A DNA stretch of 64,000 bases, taken from assembly GCA_041484195.1 (NCBI GenBank), contig JBGPHC010000001.1, positions 478,406 to 542,405 on the forward strand. Reading direction: 5' to 3'. Below the pieces are notes generated by a model, which was not told the origin of the DNA, ran no database searches, and was given only the letters and a program-made list of their open reading frames with translations. This DNA comes from PSRI01 sp041484195 (GTDB lineage: Bacteria > Bacteroidota > Bacteroidia > Chitinophagales > Chitinophagaceae). Made by a program: the position numbers and the translations under genes. Positions 1-9,412 of this stretch are shown piece after piece; position 1 is the first letter of the stretch, and the number at the start of each line of letters is the position of its first letter.

Positions 1-312
1 AAAAAGCAGCAGGATCGCAGATATCAGGGTTCCCGCGTGACCAATACCCACCCACCATACGAAGTTGGTGATATCCCAGCCCCAGCCTACCGTTCTCCCC
101 AGGTTCCATTCAGTAACACCATAGGTCACTTCGCGATAAACTGCATATATTCCAAGCAACAGTAGAATAACGGCGGTGAAAAAGCCGATATACCAAAGCC
201 TGGTCGGCTTCGCTTCAATGGTATGCACGATCTCTTCCGTTACGACGTGGTAGTTCTTTTCTCCATCTACTAACGGTTCCCTTACAAAGGATTCGTATTT
301 GATCAAACTCAT
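1..312 (-). CDS. actC: Alternative complex III membrane subunit ActC (NrfD/PsrC-like), N-terminal part
   Basis: Partial gene running off the left edge; 104 codons are readable from the ATG at 312. The translation begins MSLIKYESFVREP and holds two hydrophobic stretches, near residues 45-66 and 80-104. The second contains WWVGIGHAGT, typical of NrfD-like quinol-binding subunits. In alternative complex III this integral membrane protein oxidises menaquinol and passes electrons to the iron-sulfur subunit ActB. The gene lies 86 bp downstream of actB on the same strand and is very probably in one operon with actA and actB. Identity rests on the fragment plus strong gene context. Confidence 0.88.
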   Translation of the reverse strand, partial: MSLIKYESFVREPLVDGEKNYHVVTEEIVHTIEAKPTRLWYIGFFTAVILLLLGIYAVYREVTYGVTEWNLGRTVGWGWDITNFVWWVGIGHAGTLISAILLLF

Positions 313-398
313 TTGTCTGGGTTAATTTATAAAATGTTATCAGCTTCCAATTTCTATCTAATTTTCCTGATTATCTTATATCGGTCCTGTTCCGAATC

Positions 399-3300
399 TT
401 AGCCATGTGTCGGCTGTTTGCCTTCTGCTGCTGGTTCCTTGTGAAACTTATTTTTAACGCCCACGGGCCTGTCAGTATTTCTCACTTTAGCCAGGTAGTT
501 AATATTCGGCAATACATGCAATTGTTCCAGGACATAAAAAGTTCTTTCAACCTGTTCTTCGTGACGGATCTTATAAACCATGCTTTGCTTATCGTTCACG
601 TTTCCAAATACTATAGCCTGGGTGGGACAAGCCTGCATGCAAGCAGTTTTCACATCCCTGATCAGCGTCGGATCCTGCGCTTTCTTCGCCTGCAATTTAG
701 CATCCTGCAAGCGCTGCACACAGAAGGAACATTTTTCCATTACACCGCGGGAACGAACCGTTACATCAGGATTCAAGACCATTCGGCTCAGATCATCATT
801 CATCATCAGCACCACTTGCTCCATCTGGCCGTCACCCACTAATGGCTTTTGGTTATCGGGGAAACTATCGGCTCCAGTATAGTCTGCCCAGTTGAAGCGA
901 CGGACCTTAAACGGACAGTTGTTCGCACAATAACGAGTGCCTATGCACCTGTTATAGGCCATTTGGTTCAGACCCTCAGTGCTATGGTTGGTTGCCGCCA
1001 CAGGACAAACATTCTCACATGGAGCATTGTCGCAATGCTGGCATAGCATGGGCATGAATACCACATTGAGATCATCGCCTTCTGACTTGCCGCGATAGAC
1101 CGCGAAATAGCGATCGATGCGCAGCCAGTGCATTTCATGATTGCGGGCCACCTCATATTTTCCTACAACGGACACATTGTTTTCGGCAGTGCAGGCGATA
1201 GTGCAGGCGCCGCATCCAATGCAGGAATTCAAATCAATGCTCATTCCCCAATGCGCACCAGGCGAATCGTATTTGGGGTATAATGTAGACTCCAATCTGT
1301 AATCGCCGGTTTCCTTGGCAAATTCTTCGGCCAGCTCCTCGCGGTAGTGAGGGATTAGCTCCGGGTCCTTTTTGAAATCGTTCAATGAAAACTCACGTAC
1401 TGCCTCAACACGGCCTTCGTACTGATTGTGCGTTTGCGTGTAGGCAATGGGGTAAGTAGTATCTGTCTTTTTATACTCTACATTGGAAACATAATATTCC
1501 CTCGTGCCTCCCGATCCGTTCACAAAAGGATATGCATTTTGACCTACTCCGCCGGCGGCAATTCCCAGCTTATCAGTTCTTCCATATCCCAGCGCAACCG
1601 CCACTACCTTGGGGTGCATGCCCGGGATGGCGAGTATGGGGAGTTTCAGTTCTTTGCCATTGATGGTGAGAATGATAACCGGCTTGGGCGGATTCATTTC
1701 ATATACATCGTCCAGCTTGATGCCCAGCTCTTCTGCAAGGGCATAAGAAATCATCACGTAATTATCCCAGGTTGCCTTGGTAATGGGATCGGGCATTTCC
1801 TGTAGCCAGGGATTATTGGAATCCGCTCCGCTGCCTATCGAGACTTTCTGGTATAATACCAATTCCGTTTTGGAACCCGGTTTTATAGCGGCCACTTTCG
1901 CGGCGGCATCAGAAAGGGAAGCCCCATTGTAGGCGGTGGCGCTAATTGTTTCTGTTGCAGGTTCAATTACGCCGTCCTGTAAAGTTTTATCGTATGCCTC
2001 CTGGCTGCCCAGTTTGGTAAGCCAGTAGTTCTTGAAATAGGTTTCATAATCCGAATTATTCCCGGTCCATTTTAGCAGGGAGGTCTGAAAATACCTGGTT
2101 CTGAAAAGAGGTGCAATGGTTGGTTGCAGCATGCTGATATAACCTGTTTTAGGTTCGGCATCTCCCCAACTTTCCAGGTAGTGGTGGTGGGGAATAACAT
2201 ATTTACAGAGCGCTGTGGTTTCGTCCAGCTTGTCGTTGAATGAAACACTGACCTTCACTTTTTTCAATCCGTTCTTGAATCCTTCGGCATTGTAGTAATT
2301 ATAAGCAGGGTTGGCTTCGTAGATCAGTAATCCATCCACTTTGCCATCATTCATGTCTCTTATCAACTGCGCCATTTCATCGTCTGAGCCCTGGCGTATT
2401 TGCAGGGGAGCCGACCAGTCGATAGTGGTTCCATTTGCTCCGATCGCTTCATTTATGGCATTCACCACAATTTGAATATTGGGATCATTGCTTCCACAAA
2501 CTACCAGTGCCGCTCCTTTGTTGGCGCTGAGTGTGGCAACCGCCATGTCTATTCCTTTCCTGAGTTTTTCGTCGCCGATGGCTGGAGCGCTTATATTGCC
2601 TCCCAATTTTGCCAATAAATTCAGCGCTACCGCCCCGGCCTCTGATGGACGGTGCAGGAACCTGTCGTCGGCGTTGGCGCCGGTAAGACTCAGGCTGCCT
2701 TCAAAATGAATATGCTTGCTCATTTCAGGGCTCTTCATGTTCAGCTTGCGCCCCTGAGCATACTGGCCCGCATATTCTACAAAATTGAGCCATGTGCCCA
2801 GGAAATCGGCTTCGATGGCAACGATAGCTTTTGCTTTTTCAAAATGATAAGATGGGATAGCTTTCTTGCCATAGCAGGCTTCATTGGCCTGCAGCATGGC
2901 GCTATAGGAAATTGCATCATATTGAACATGTCTGCTTCCTGGATTCTTGGCCAGGAATTCGGCAATAACCTGCCTGGTGGTGGGGGAGTGAATGGAAGAA
3001 GTCAGCAGTACGGTTGCAGGGCCATTCAATTCGCCGGGAATCTTTCTGTCAACACCCTCAAAACCCGAACCGGGAAATTCTTTCAATTCTCCATTCACAA
3101 TTTCAGCGGGATATCTCAAACGAGCTACGTCATAAATCCCAAGCACAGACGCCTGTGCCTGTGCGGAGGTTCCACCCTTTCTTCCGGTAAGTGCCGACAA
3201 TTCGTTTCCTTCAATCTTTATAGGACGGCCATCCCGGACCTTTGCCAAGACTGGCAGGGAATCGCCTTCCCTTACATAGGTGGTAGCAAAATATTCAGCC

Positions 3301-3563
3301 ACACCGGGAGTGAGATTTTCGGGTTTATTCAGGTAGGGAATACTCCTTCTGACCGGAGTTTCGCAACTCGCAGCCAGAGCGGCGGCGGCAGTGCTGAAGC
3401 CCAGGTATTTCAGAAAATCTCTCCGGGGAGCTTTGGCATCTAATAATCCCTTTCCATCATCTGAAAATGGCAAATCTTCCTGGAACTCATCCTTAACCAA
3501 TTTCTGGTGTCCTTCCGTGTCTTTTAATTCACCTAAGTTTTGCCAGTACTTTTTATGCTCCAT
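399..3563 (-). CDS. actB: Alternative complex III iron-sulfur subunit ActB (molybdopterin-oxidoreductase-like/ferredoxin fusion)
   Basis: A 1054-residue protein. A twin-arginine-like stretch RRDFLKYLGFSTAAAA sits near residue 47, followed by Cys67, consistent with the Tat-variant leader of this family. Residues of about 70-740 resemble the large molybdopterin-oxidoreductase fold. The C-terminal part is a ferredoxin domain with clustered cysteines: CIGCGACTIAC near residue 781, CQHCDNAPCENVCP near 841, then CIGTRYCANNCP and, nearer the end, CSFC...CMQACP, enough for four Fe-S clusters. ActB relays electrons from the quinol-oxidising subunit to the haem subunit in a quinol:acceptor oxidoreductase that stands in for cytochrome bc1. 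In known complexes the molybdopterin-like domain carries no cofactor. It is the middle gene of actA-actB-actC. Confidence 0.93.
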   Translation of the reverse strand: MEHKKYWQNLGELKDTEGHQKLVKDEFQEDLPFSDDGKGLLDAKAPRRDFLKYLGFSTAAAALAASCETPVRRSIPYLNKPENLTPGVAEYFATTYVREGDSLPVLAKVRDGRPIKIEGNELSALTGRKGGTSAQAQASVLGIYDVARLRYPAEIVNGELKEFPGSGFEGVDRKIPGELNGPATVLLTSSIHSPTTRQVIAEFLAKNPGSRHVQYDAISYSAMLQANEACYGKKAIPSYHFEKAKAIVAIEADFLGTWLNFVEYAGQYAQGRKLNMKSPEMSKHIHFEGSLSLTGANADDRFLHRPSEAGAVALNLLAKLGGNISAPAIGDEKLRKGIDMAVATLSANKGAALVVCGSNDPNIQIVVNAINEAIGANGTTIDWSAPLQIRQGSDDEMAQLIRDMNDGKVDGLLIYEANPAYNYYNAEGFKNGLKKVKVSVSFNDKLDETTALCKYVIPHHHYLESWGDAEPKTGYISMLQPTIAPLFRTRYFQTSLLKWTGNNSDYETYFKNYWLTKLGSQEAYDKTLQDGVIEPATETISATAYNGASLSDAAAKVAAIKPGSKTELVLYQKVSIGSGADSNNPWLQEMPDPITKATWDNYVMISYALAEELGIKLDDVYEMNPPKPVIILTINGKELKLPILAIPGMHPKVVAVALGYGRTDKLGIAAGGVGQNAYPFVNGSGGTREYYVSNVEYKKTDTTYPIAYTQTHNQYEGRVEAVREFSLNDFKKDPELIPHYREELAEEFAKETGDYRLESTLYPKYDSPGAHWGMSIDLNSCIGCGACTIACTAENNVSVVGKYEVARNHEMHWLRIDRYFAVYRGKSEGDDLNVVFMPMLCQHCDNAPCENVCPVAATNHSTEGLNQMAYNRCIGTRYCANNCPFKVRRFNWADYTGADSFPDNQKPLVGDGQMEQVVLMMNDDLSRMVLNPDVTVRSRGVMEKCSFCVQRLQDAKLQAKKAQDPTLIRDVKTACMQACPTQAIVFGNVNDKQSMVYKIRHEEQVERTFYVLEQLHVLPNINYLAKVRNTDRPVGVKNKFHKEPAAEGKQPTHG

Positions 3564-3671
3564 TAATAAAGAATTTGAAAATTTGAAAATTTTCAGTTTG
3601 AAAATGATATGAAAACAGGCTAATCAATTACAGCATCTTCAAAACTGTATGGTGTTTGCGGGAAAAATGCA

Positions 3672-4931
3672 TCAATAATGGCATTTCTGGCATTCTGTCC
3701 CACCAATCATTTCCACGGTCACGCTATCCAGCTTTTTATTTTTTATATCCTCATGGAATTTCTCGTAAATACTGTAGAATTTATTGTCGGTGAACTGCAC
3801 CTTGGTTTCCCGGTGACAGTTGATGCACCATCCCATATTGAGTTCCGCAAACTGGTACACTTCATCCATTTGAGTAACCGGACCATGGCAGGTCTGACAT
3901 TGCTGTTTGCCCACCACTATATGTTGCGAATGGTTGAAATAAACATAATCCGGAAGATTGTGAATCCGCACCCATTCTATAGGCATTCCCTCACCTGTGT
4001 ATTGGTTCTTATCGGGATCCCATCCGGCATATTTGTAAAGCTTCTTGATTTCCGCCGTACCGTTCACTTCCGTGCCATCGGCCTTCTGTAATTTTGGGCC
4101 TTTCACGTATTCATTGATGGCCATATGGCAATTCATACAGACATTCACAGATGGAATGCCCGACTGTTTGCTTTCCTGGGCGGCGCTATGGCAATAGAGA
4201 CAACTAATCTGGTTAATGCCAGCATGGACTTTATGAGAATAATAAATTGGCTGAACGGGTTCATAATTCTTTGTCCTGCCAAGCCCTATCGCTCCCTGTA
4301 TTGTAAAATAACCTCCCACTATGAAAAGCACTACAATAGTCAGAGCTATATATAATTTGTTTCTGTAGAAAGGGATGGGCTCAACCGAAGGAATACCTTC
4401 CTTATCATCAGACAATTTCTTTAGAGTGCTGTTGACCTGCAATAGGATCAGGGCGACAATTGCCAGGATCAGTGTGAGTACACCATATAATAAGGTATTG
4501 TCGCTTTCAGGTGCTGTAACAGCGGTAGGAATAGGCTGACCCGGAGCTCCACCGCCTGGTCCGGCAGCGAACGTAGTGTTCACATGGGTGATAATCGCAT
4601 CAATTTCCGCTTCTTTGAGTTCGGGAAAGCCCGTCATCATCATTCCGCCTGACTGCGCTTTCAGGCCCTGCGTATAAGGATCACTGGCCATGAATCCCGC
4701 AGGATTATGGATCCATGCATATAATTTTTTTCTATCCTTCCAAGGACCACGATCTTCCACACCACCCAATTCGGGGCCGATAACTTTCTTGAAAACATTA
4801 TGACAGACCGCACATTTCTGATTGAAGAGAGCCCTACCATCCTGAGCCCGGGTTACATTTACAATGAAAAGAGAAAGGATTAAAGCCAGACCTTGCACTA
4901 AATTCTTTACAGTTAATCGGTGATGGATCAT
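3672..4931 (-). CDS. actA: Alternative complex III haem subunit: mono-haem cytochrome c domain fused to pentahaem ActA
   Basis: A 419-residue c-type cytochrome with six CXXCH motifs. One is at residues 40-44 in an N-terminal cytochrome c domain right after a signal-like segment (residues 10-29). Five are at 244-248, 265-269, 345-349, 369-373 and 414-418, the last almost at the C terminus. Two transmembrane segments (about 148-166 and 192-211) separate the two parts. The distal part matches pentahaem ActA; the N-terminal part resembles the separate mono-haem subunit ActE, so this looks like an ActE-ActA fusion. It faces the periplasm and passes electrons to a terminal oxidase or cytochrome c. 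First gene of the operon; start at the ATG at 4931, with no Shine-Dalgarno sequence. Confidence 0.92.
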   Translation of the reverse strand: MIHHRLTVKNLVQGLALILSLFIVNVTRAQDGRALFNQKCAVCHNVFKKVIGPELGGVEDRGPWKDRKKLYAWIHNPAGFMASDPYTQGLKAQSGGMMMTGFPELKEAEIDAIITHVNTTFAAGPGGGAPGQPIPTAVTAPESDNTLLYGVLTLILAIVALILLQVNSTLKKLSDDKEGIPSVEPIPFYRNKLYIALTIVVLFIVGGYFTIQGAIGLGRTKNYEPVQPIYYSHKVHAGINQISCLYCHSAAQESKQSGIPSVNVCMNCHMAINEYVKGPKLQKADGTEVNGTAEIKKLYKYAGWDPDKNQYTGEGMPIEWVRIHNLPDYVYFNHSQHIVVGKQQCQTCHGPVTQMDEVYQFAELNMGWCINCHRETKVQFTDNKFYSIYEKFHEDIKNKKLDSVTVEMIGGTECQKCHY

Positions 4932-4977
4932 ATCACGGAGTTAAGTTTGGATGTGAAGAGTTTTCCTGTGTCGGGTG

Positions 4978-4985
4978 CAAAAATA
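4978..4985 (-). promoter_or_regulatory. Candidate -7 promoter element for the act operon
   Basis: On the minus strand this reads TATTTTTG, matching the Bacteroidota -7 consensus TAnnTTTG, 46 bp upstream of the actA start. No good -33 TTTG lies at the usual 19-21 bp spacing, so the call is tentative. Confidence 0.3.
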
Positions 4986-5172
4986 GGTCAGGATGTTGAC
5001 AAAATATTCACATTCCTGAAAAAAAATTTACCCTTGTCTGACGTGGATTTCAGCTATTTGCCGTATACCCATATAATTTTCCCTCATGTTTCCCTGAACT
5101 GCATAATGCAATCAGAATTCGTTATATGTAATTCATTTTTTTTACAGATAATTTGCCATCTTGCAGTCCACC

Positions 5173-6195
5173 ATGTTGGAGAGATTGCAAAAAAAATGGA
5201 AGGTGAATGGCGCGAGGGTCTTGCTGATCCTGGTCACATTTGCCGTCGGTGGCAGTCTCACAGGCTATGTCGGCCGCAGGTTGATGGACCTGACTGGCAT
5301 TGAAAATCCCATCATTTGGACAGTTGTTTATATAATACTGATTACCCTGCTCTGGCCGCTTTCAGTATTATTGGTGAGCATTCCTTTCGGTCAACTTCCA
5401 TTCTTTAAGTCATATATCTCCAAAATTTTTCGATGGCTGGATCTGCAAAAACAAAATCCGACCGCAACCGGGAAGGAAGTCGCGGCCGGGGATATGGCAT
5501 TTGCTTATGCAAAGAATTCCGGCCCCAAACTAAAGTCCGAAAATTTCCCTGTTCTCGAAAATGTTTTGGCCGGCATTGAAATCAGGGTAGCCATTTTTGC
5601 TTCAGGATCCGGATCTAATGCACTCGAAATCATCCATCATTTTCATAAGCACTCCTCCATTAAGATCGCGCTAATTGTATGCAATAAGGCGGGAGCTGGG
5701 GTATTGGACATCGCTCATAGAGAAAATATTCCGGTGATGATGCTGGAAAAAGAAAAATTCTTCCGGGGCAATGGATATGTTGACGAATTGAAGGAAAAGA
5801 AGATCGATTTTATCGTGCTGGCCGGATTCCTTTGGAAAATACCTTCTTCACTCATCAAAGAATACCCGAAAAAGATCATCAACATACATCCAGCGCTCTT
5901 GCCAAAATATGGCGGCAAAGGCATGTACGGACAATTTGTACACGAGTCGGTAATCAGGGCCCATGAAAAGGAAAGCGGTATCAGCATTCATTTCGTGGAT
6001 GAAATCCTCGACCATGGAGAAGTAATCTTCCAGTCTAAATGCAGGGTTGATGGAACGGATACTCCCCAAACCCTGGCCCGGAAGATCCACAAACTGGAAC
6101 ATGAATTCTATCCTAAAGTGATTGAATCCGTAATATCGGCCCGGTATGCAAATTCCGGAAGCGGAGATGATTCTCCCCACGCCATCCATTCCTGA
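5173..6195 (+). CDS. purN: DUF6787-like membrane domain fused to phosphoribosylglycinamide formyltransferase PurN
   Basis: A 340-residue protein from the ATG at 5173 (a TTG four codons upstream is less likely). Residues 1-85 contain two membrane segments and resemble the small Bacteroidota DUF6787 family (starts MLERLQKKWKVNG). About 40 linker residues follow, then a complete PurN domain from about residue 134: IRVAIFASGSGSNA binds the phosphoribosyl substrate, NIHPALLPKYGG carries the catalytic Asn-His pair, and HFVDEILDHGEVIFQ matches the folate-site region with its Asp. PurN performs the third step of purine synthesis, adding a formyl group from 10-formyl-tetrahydrofolate to GAR, normally as a free cytosolic enzyme of about 190 residues. 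Here one uninterrupted frame joins both parts. An internal start at the ATG near 5493 could also give free PurN. Confidence 0.85.
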   Translation: MLERLQKKWKVNGARVLLILVTFAVGGSLTGYVGRRLMDLTGIENPIIWTVVYIILITLLWPLSVLLVSIPFGQLPFFKSYISKIFRWLDLQKQNPTATGKEVAAGDMAFAYAKNSGPKLKSENFPVLENVLAGIEIRVAIFASGSGSNALEIIHHFHKHSSIKIALIVCNKAGAGVLDIAHRENIPVMMLEKEKFFRGNGYVDELKEKKIDFIVLAGFLWKIPSSLIKEYPKKIINIHPALLPKYGGKGMYGQFVHESVIRAHEKESGISIHFVDEILDHGEVIFQSKCRVDGTDTPQTLARKIHKLEHEFYPKVIESVISARYANSGSGDDSPHAIHS

Positions 6196-6201
6196 TTAGC
6201 T

Positions 6202-6247
6202 CTGAAAATCTAATCCATACCCGCAGTTTTCTTATATTTAGATTCAG
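6202..6247 (+). repeat. Imperfect inverted repeat after purN (possible weak terminator)
   Basis: CTGAAAATCTAA (6202-6213) pairs with TTAGATTCAG (6238-6247), with two unpaired A residues and a 24-nt loop. It begins 6 bp after the purN stop. No T-run follows, so termination is uncertain. Confidence 0.3.
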
Positions 6248-6401
6248 CTTTAATCCGGCTATGAATTCAATCCCGATGAAATGAAGACCTTTGTTTAATC
6301 TGAGGCCAAAAATATGTGAAGGAATATTCGTGCTAATTTGATTGGGAAATACAAAAACAGGACCCGGAAACATCCATTTCCTACATAACCAAAATTCTGC
6401 C

Positions 6402-7709
6402 ATGAGAAAATTTCTATGCTGCCTGATCGTAGCACTGCCCTTATGCCTTGCATCCAAAGGCCAGACTGCCACTCAAAAATCCGCAGTCCTTACCGAGGTT
6501 CCTCCGGAATCAGTGGGATTTTCTCCTGAGAGGCTCGAAAGAATCGACCATTCTTTGCAGCAATTTGTAACAGACAAATGGATGAATGGTGCCGGGGCGC
6601 TGATCATACGCAATGGGAAAATTGTGTACTACAAGAGTTTTGGGTATGATGATGTGGAAAAAAGAATTCCGTTACGCAAGGATGCCATCTTCAGGATTGC
6701 GTCTCAAACCAAGGCCATAACGGCGGTTGCCGTAATGATGCTATATGAAGAGGGTAAGTTCCTGCTCGACGATCCCGTGTCAAAGTATATACCGGAATTT
6801 AAGAAGCCCCAGGTATTGGACAAATTCAATCCGGCTGATACCACTTACACGGTTTTGCCTGCCAACAGGGAAATCACGATCCGGGATTTGCTCACGCATA
6901 CTTCCGGTATAGACTATGCGCAAATTGGTTCCAAGGAGGCCAACGCCATCTATTTCAAGAACGGCATAACGGCTGGATTGGGCTTCGATGGCTATGAAAC
7001 CAGATTACTTGCCACCGACATGAAAAAGCTTGGGCGCCTGCCACTCATGCACCAGCCGGGCGAAAAATGGACCTATGGGCTGAACTCAGACCTGCTGGGC
7101 TATCTCGTGGAAGTCGTTTCCGGAATGCCACTCAACTCCTTTTTCCGAATCCGCATATTCGAACCTCTGGGAATGAACGATACCTGGTTTTATCTGCCAA
7201 CTGAAAAACAAGGGCGGCTCGCCAATATGTATGAATTTGATTCCACAGGCGCCCTACAGAAAGCTCCCCCTGTACTGGAATTTAACGGTAAAAGTTTTCG
7301 GGATTATCCAAAAGGGAAAGGAACCTATTTTTCAGGGGGTGGCGGGCTCTCTTCCACAGTGAAGGACTACTCCATTTTCCTGCAAATGCTCCTGAATGGA
7401 GGCACATACAATGGAAAGCGACTCTTAGCTCCGAATACCGTGCGCATGATGACCATGAACCAGATCGGCTCCCTGAGCCTGGGACCCAATAAATTCGGCC
7501 TGGGTTTTATGATCACCACCGAACAGGGAAGCGCAATACTGCCTACACCGGAATCTGTATTTGAATGGGGCGGCGCATTCGCCACTACTTATTGGGCAGA
7601 TCCCAGGGAAAAAATGGTGGCGCTCATTTACAGGCAACTGTGGGGAGACGAGCACCACGATATCGCCGATAAGTTCAAGGTATTGGTGTATCAGGCACTC
7701 AATGACTGA
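6402..7709 (+). CDS. Exported serine hydrolase, beta-lactamase fold (PF00144 type)
   Basis: A 435-residue protein. I chose the ATG at 6402 because it begins a clean signal peptide (MRKFLCCLIVALPLCLA); a longer frame upstream adds a polar extension. The catalytic SxxK is S101-Q-T-K104 (RIASQTKAIT). The second motif is Y225-G-L in WTYGLNSD, the form common in CubicO/esterase members rather than the Y-x-N of class C beta-lactamases. A WGG motif near the C terminus stands where K-T-G or H-x-G would be. The fold covers esterases, D-aminopeptidases and transpeptidase-like enzymes; an antibiotic-resistance role cannot be inferred. First of three members of this fold in the hydrolase cluster. Confidence 0.85.
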   Translation: MRKFLCCLIVALPLCLASKGQTATQKSAVLTEVPPESVGFSPERLERIDHSLQQFVTDKWMNGAGALIIRNGKIVYYKSFGYDDVEKRIPLRKDAIFRIASQTKAITAVAVMMLYEEGKFLLDDPVSKYIPEFKKPQVLDKFNPADTTYTVLPANREITIRDLLTHTSGIDYAQIGSKEANAIYFKNGITAGLGFDGYETRLLATDMKKLGRLPLMHQPGEKWTYGLNSDLLGYLVEVVSGMPLNSFFRIRIFEPLGMNDTWFYLPTEKQGRLANMYEFDSTGALQKAPPVLEFNGKSFRDYPKGKGTYFSGGGGLSSTVKDYSIFLQMLLNGGTYNGKRLLAPNTVRMMTMNQIGSLSLGPNKFGLGFMITTEQGSAILPTPESVFEWGGAFATTYWADPREKMVALIYRQLWGDEHHDIADKFKVLVYQALND

Positions 7710-7783
7710 ATCCTGATCCTGAATTGACCCGGCCGGCATATTTGTTTGGCGCATTTGTTGCTCTGATAAAGAAAAGCGGCAAG

Positions 7784-8575
7784 ATGAAAAATATCCACCT
7801 CCTCATTTTCAGTATCAGCCTTTGTTTGCTGAGCTCCTGTGTTGCAAAGAGAAAATTCCTGGCCATGACCGATCAGGCAAACAGCCTTCGACAGGACAGC
7901 CTCAAACTTGCCGGAACCCTCACCGATACCCGTGAAGAGCTGGTCAGCACCAAACAGAAAATGGATGATCTTCAAAAGGAACTTGACGCTCTTAAAGCAG
8001 CAAACGCCCAAAAAGATCTGCAACTGACCAGCAGTTCCTCCACCATTGAAGAACAGCAAAAACGAATGGAGGCCCTGCAAAAACTGATCGACCAGCAGCG
8101 GAATGTGGTTGGGAATCTTCAGAAGACAATTCATGACGCACTAGGCCAATACAAAGCGGAAGATCTGAACGTATATATCAAAGACGGAAAAGTATATGTG
8201 TCCATGCAGGAGCAACTGCTTTTCAAATCCGGCAGTGCGATAGTAAATAAGGCCGGCGTGGAAGCGCTCGGCAAAATAGCGCAGGTCTTAAACACCGATC
8301 CTAAAATACAAATCATGGTGGAAGGACATACAGACAGCATCCCCATCCGAAAAAATTTCCCCGATAATTGGGCCCTCAGCTCCGCGAGGTCGCTCTCCAT
8401 CGTTCGTGTGCTGACCAATCAGTATAAAGTGGATCCTACCAGGCTCATCGCCGCCGGCCACAGCTATTTCGACCCTGTACAATCAAATAGTACCGAAGAA
8501 GGCAGGGCGCTCAACCGCAGAACTGAAATCATACTTACACCTAACCTCGACGAATTGTATAAACTCATGGAATAA
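7784..8575 (+). CDS. OmpA-family outer-membrane lipoprotein
   Basis: A 263-residue protein starting at the ATG at 7784, which gives a lipoprotein signal with lipobox LLSSC; a longer in-frame extension lacks this. After the lipid-anchored Cys comes a coiled-coil-like stretch of about residues 30-125, rich in Leu, Gln, Lys and Glu. A C-terminal OmpA domain follows, with VEGHTDSIP and later ALNRRTEIILTP, the usual peptidoglycan-binding signatures. It probably tethers the outer membrane to peptidoglycan, like Pal or YiaD. It lies 74 bp after the serine hydrolase gene and may share its transcript. Confidence 0.9.
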   Translation: MKNIHLLIFSISLCLLSSCVAKRKFLAMTDQANSLRQDSLKLAGTLTDTREELVSTKQKMDDLQKELDALKAANAQKDLQLTSSSSTIEEQQKRMEALQKLIDQQRNVVGNLQKTIHDALGQYKAEDLNVYIKDGKVYVSMQEQLLFKSGSAIVNKAGVEALGKIAQVLNTDPKIQIMVEGHTDSIPIRKNFPDNWALSSARSLSIVRVLTNQYKVDPTRLIAAGHSYFDPVQSNSTEEGRALNRRTEIILTPNLDELYKLME

Positions 8576-8703
8576 GTATATACAGCTATTCAAGACTTAC
8601 CGGGTATAATTTCGGATCTTATTTTCCATGAGACTTGCCCTCCACGCCCGTTTTTTCTATATTGGCCTGCATTTGATTATCCCCCAAAAAATGGAGGCCT
8701 TTC

Positions 8704-9393
8704 ATGGAGAAGATCCATAATGAACTCAAGAAAGAATTTCAACTCGAAAGGATGATCCTCTTCAGCGACGCCGTATTCGCCATTGCCATCACTTTGCTGG
8801 TAATAGAGATAAGGGTGCCGGTCGTAGAAGGAGATATATCTGATAAGGAAATACTCAATGCATTATTACCATTGTCTTTTAAGTTCAACGGTTTCATCAT
8901 CAGTTTTTTTATCATCGCACTTTATTGGACGGTGCATCACAGAATGTTTGGATATGTGGAACACTATAATGAAACCCTGCTATGGCTGAACCTGTTTTTC
9001 TTATTTTCCATAGTTCTCATGCCTTTCAGTTCGGGCATATACGGAGAGTATGCGCATAAAATTCAACTCATAATACCTTATGGCATTTATGTCCTCAATA
9101 TTTGTCTCACCGGATTTACCAATTACCTGCTCTGGAAATATATCGGTAACCCAAAACATAGGGTCGCCGGCCCGGCATTAGATTCCACGATATTGCATCT
9201 GGCCATCAGGCGTTCTCTGATCGTGCCGGCTGTTTTTCTGGCATCGCTCCTGCTCACATTGCTGGCTCCATTATCTCTATGGTTCGCAGTGTCGGCAAGA
9301 TTCTTTCCGCTCTTCATACCCATACTAATGAAACGATCAAGGGCCCTTTATAAGAAAAGAAATGGCAATCAATCAAAGAAGGCATTACCTTAG
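8704..9393 (+). CDS. TMEM175-like potassium channel protein (DUF1211)
   Basis: A 229-residue membrane protein. Its first helix carries the family signature RMILFSDAVFAIAITLLVIE, where the FSD motif and pore-lining Ile/Leu residues line the selectivity filter in characterised bacterial TMEM175 channels. About six hydrophobic segments follow, and the C-terminal tail is basic. Bacterial members are tetrameric potassium leak channels of the cytoplasmic membrane. The next gene starts 19 bp after its stop, so transcription with the following hydrolases is likely, though a functional link is not obvious. Confidence 0.88.
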   Translation: MEKIHNELKKEFQLERMILFSDAVFAIAITLLVIEIRVPVVEGDISDKEILNALLPLSFKFNGFIISFFIIALYWTVHHRMFGYVEHYNETLLWLNLFFLFSIVLMPFSSGIYGEYAHKIQLIIPYGIYVLNICLTGFTNYLLWKYIGNPKHRVAGPALDSTILHLAIRRSLIVPAVFLASLLLTLLAPLSLWFAVSARFFPLFIPILMKRSRALYKKRNGNQSKKALP

Positions 9394-9412
9394 AATAGCC
9401 AAAACTTCCCGT

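Noticed and set aside
2652..3443. Plus-strand 263-codon open frame antisense to actB
   Set aside because: It lies wholly inside a strongly supported gene and shows no domain, signal or sensible composition; it is a shadow of actB codon use.
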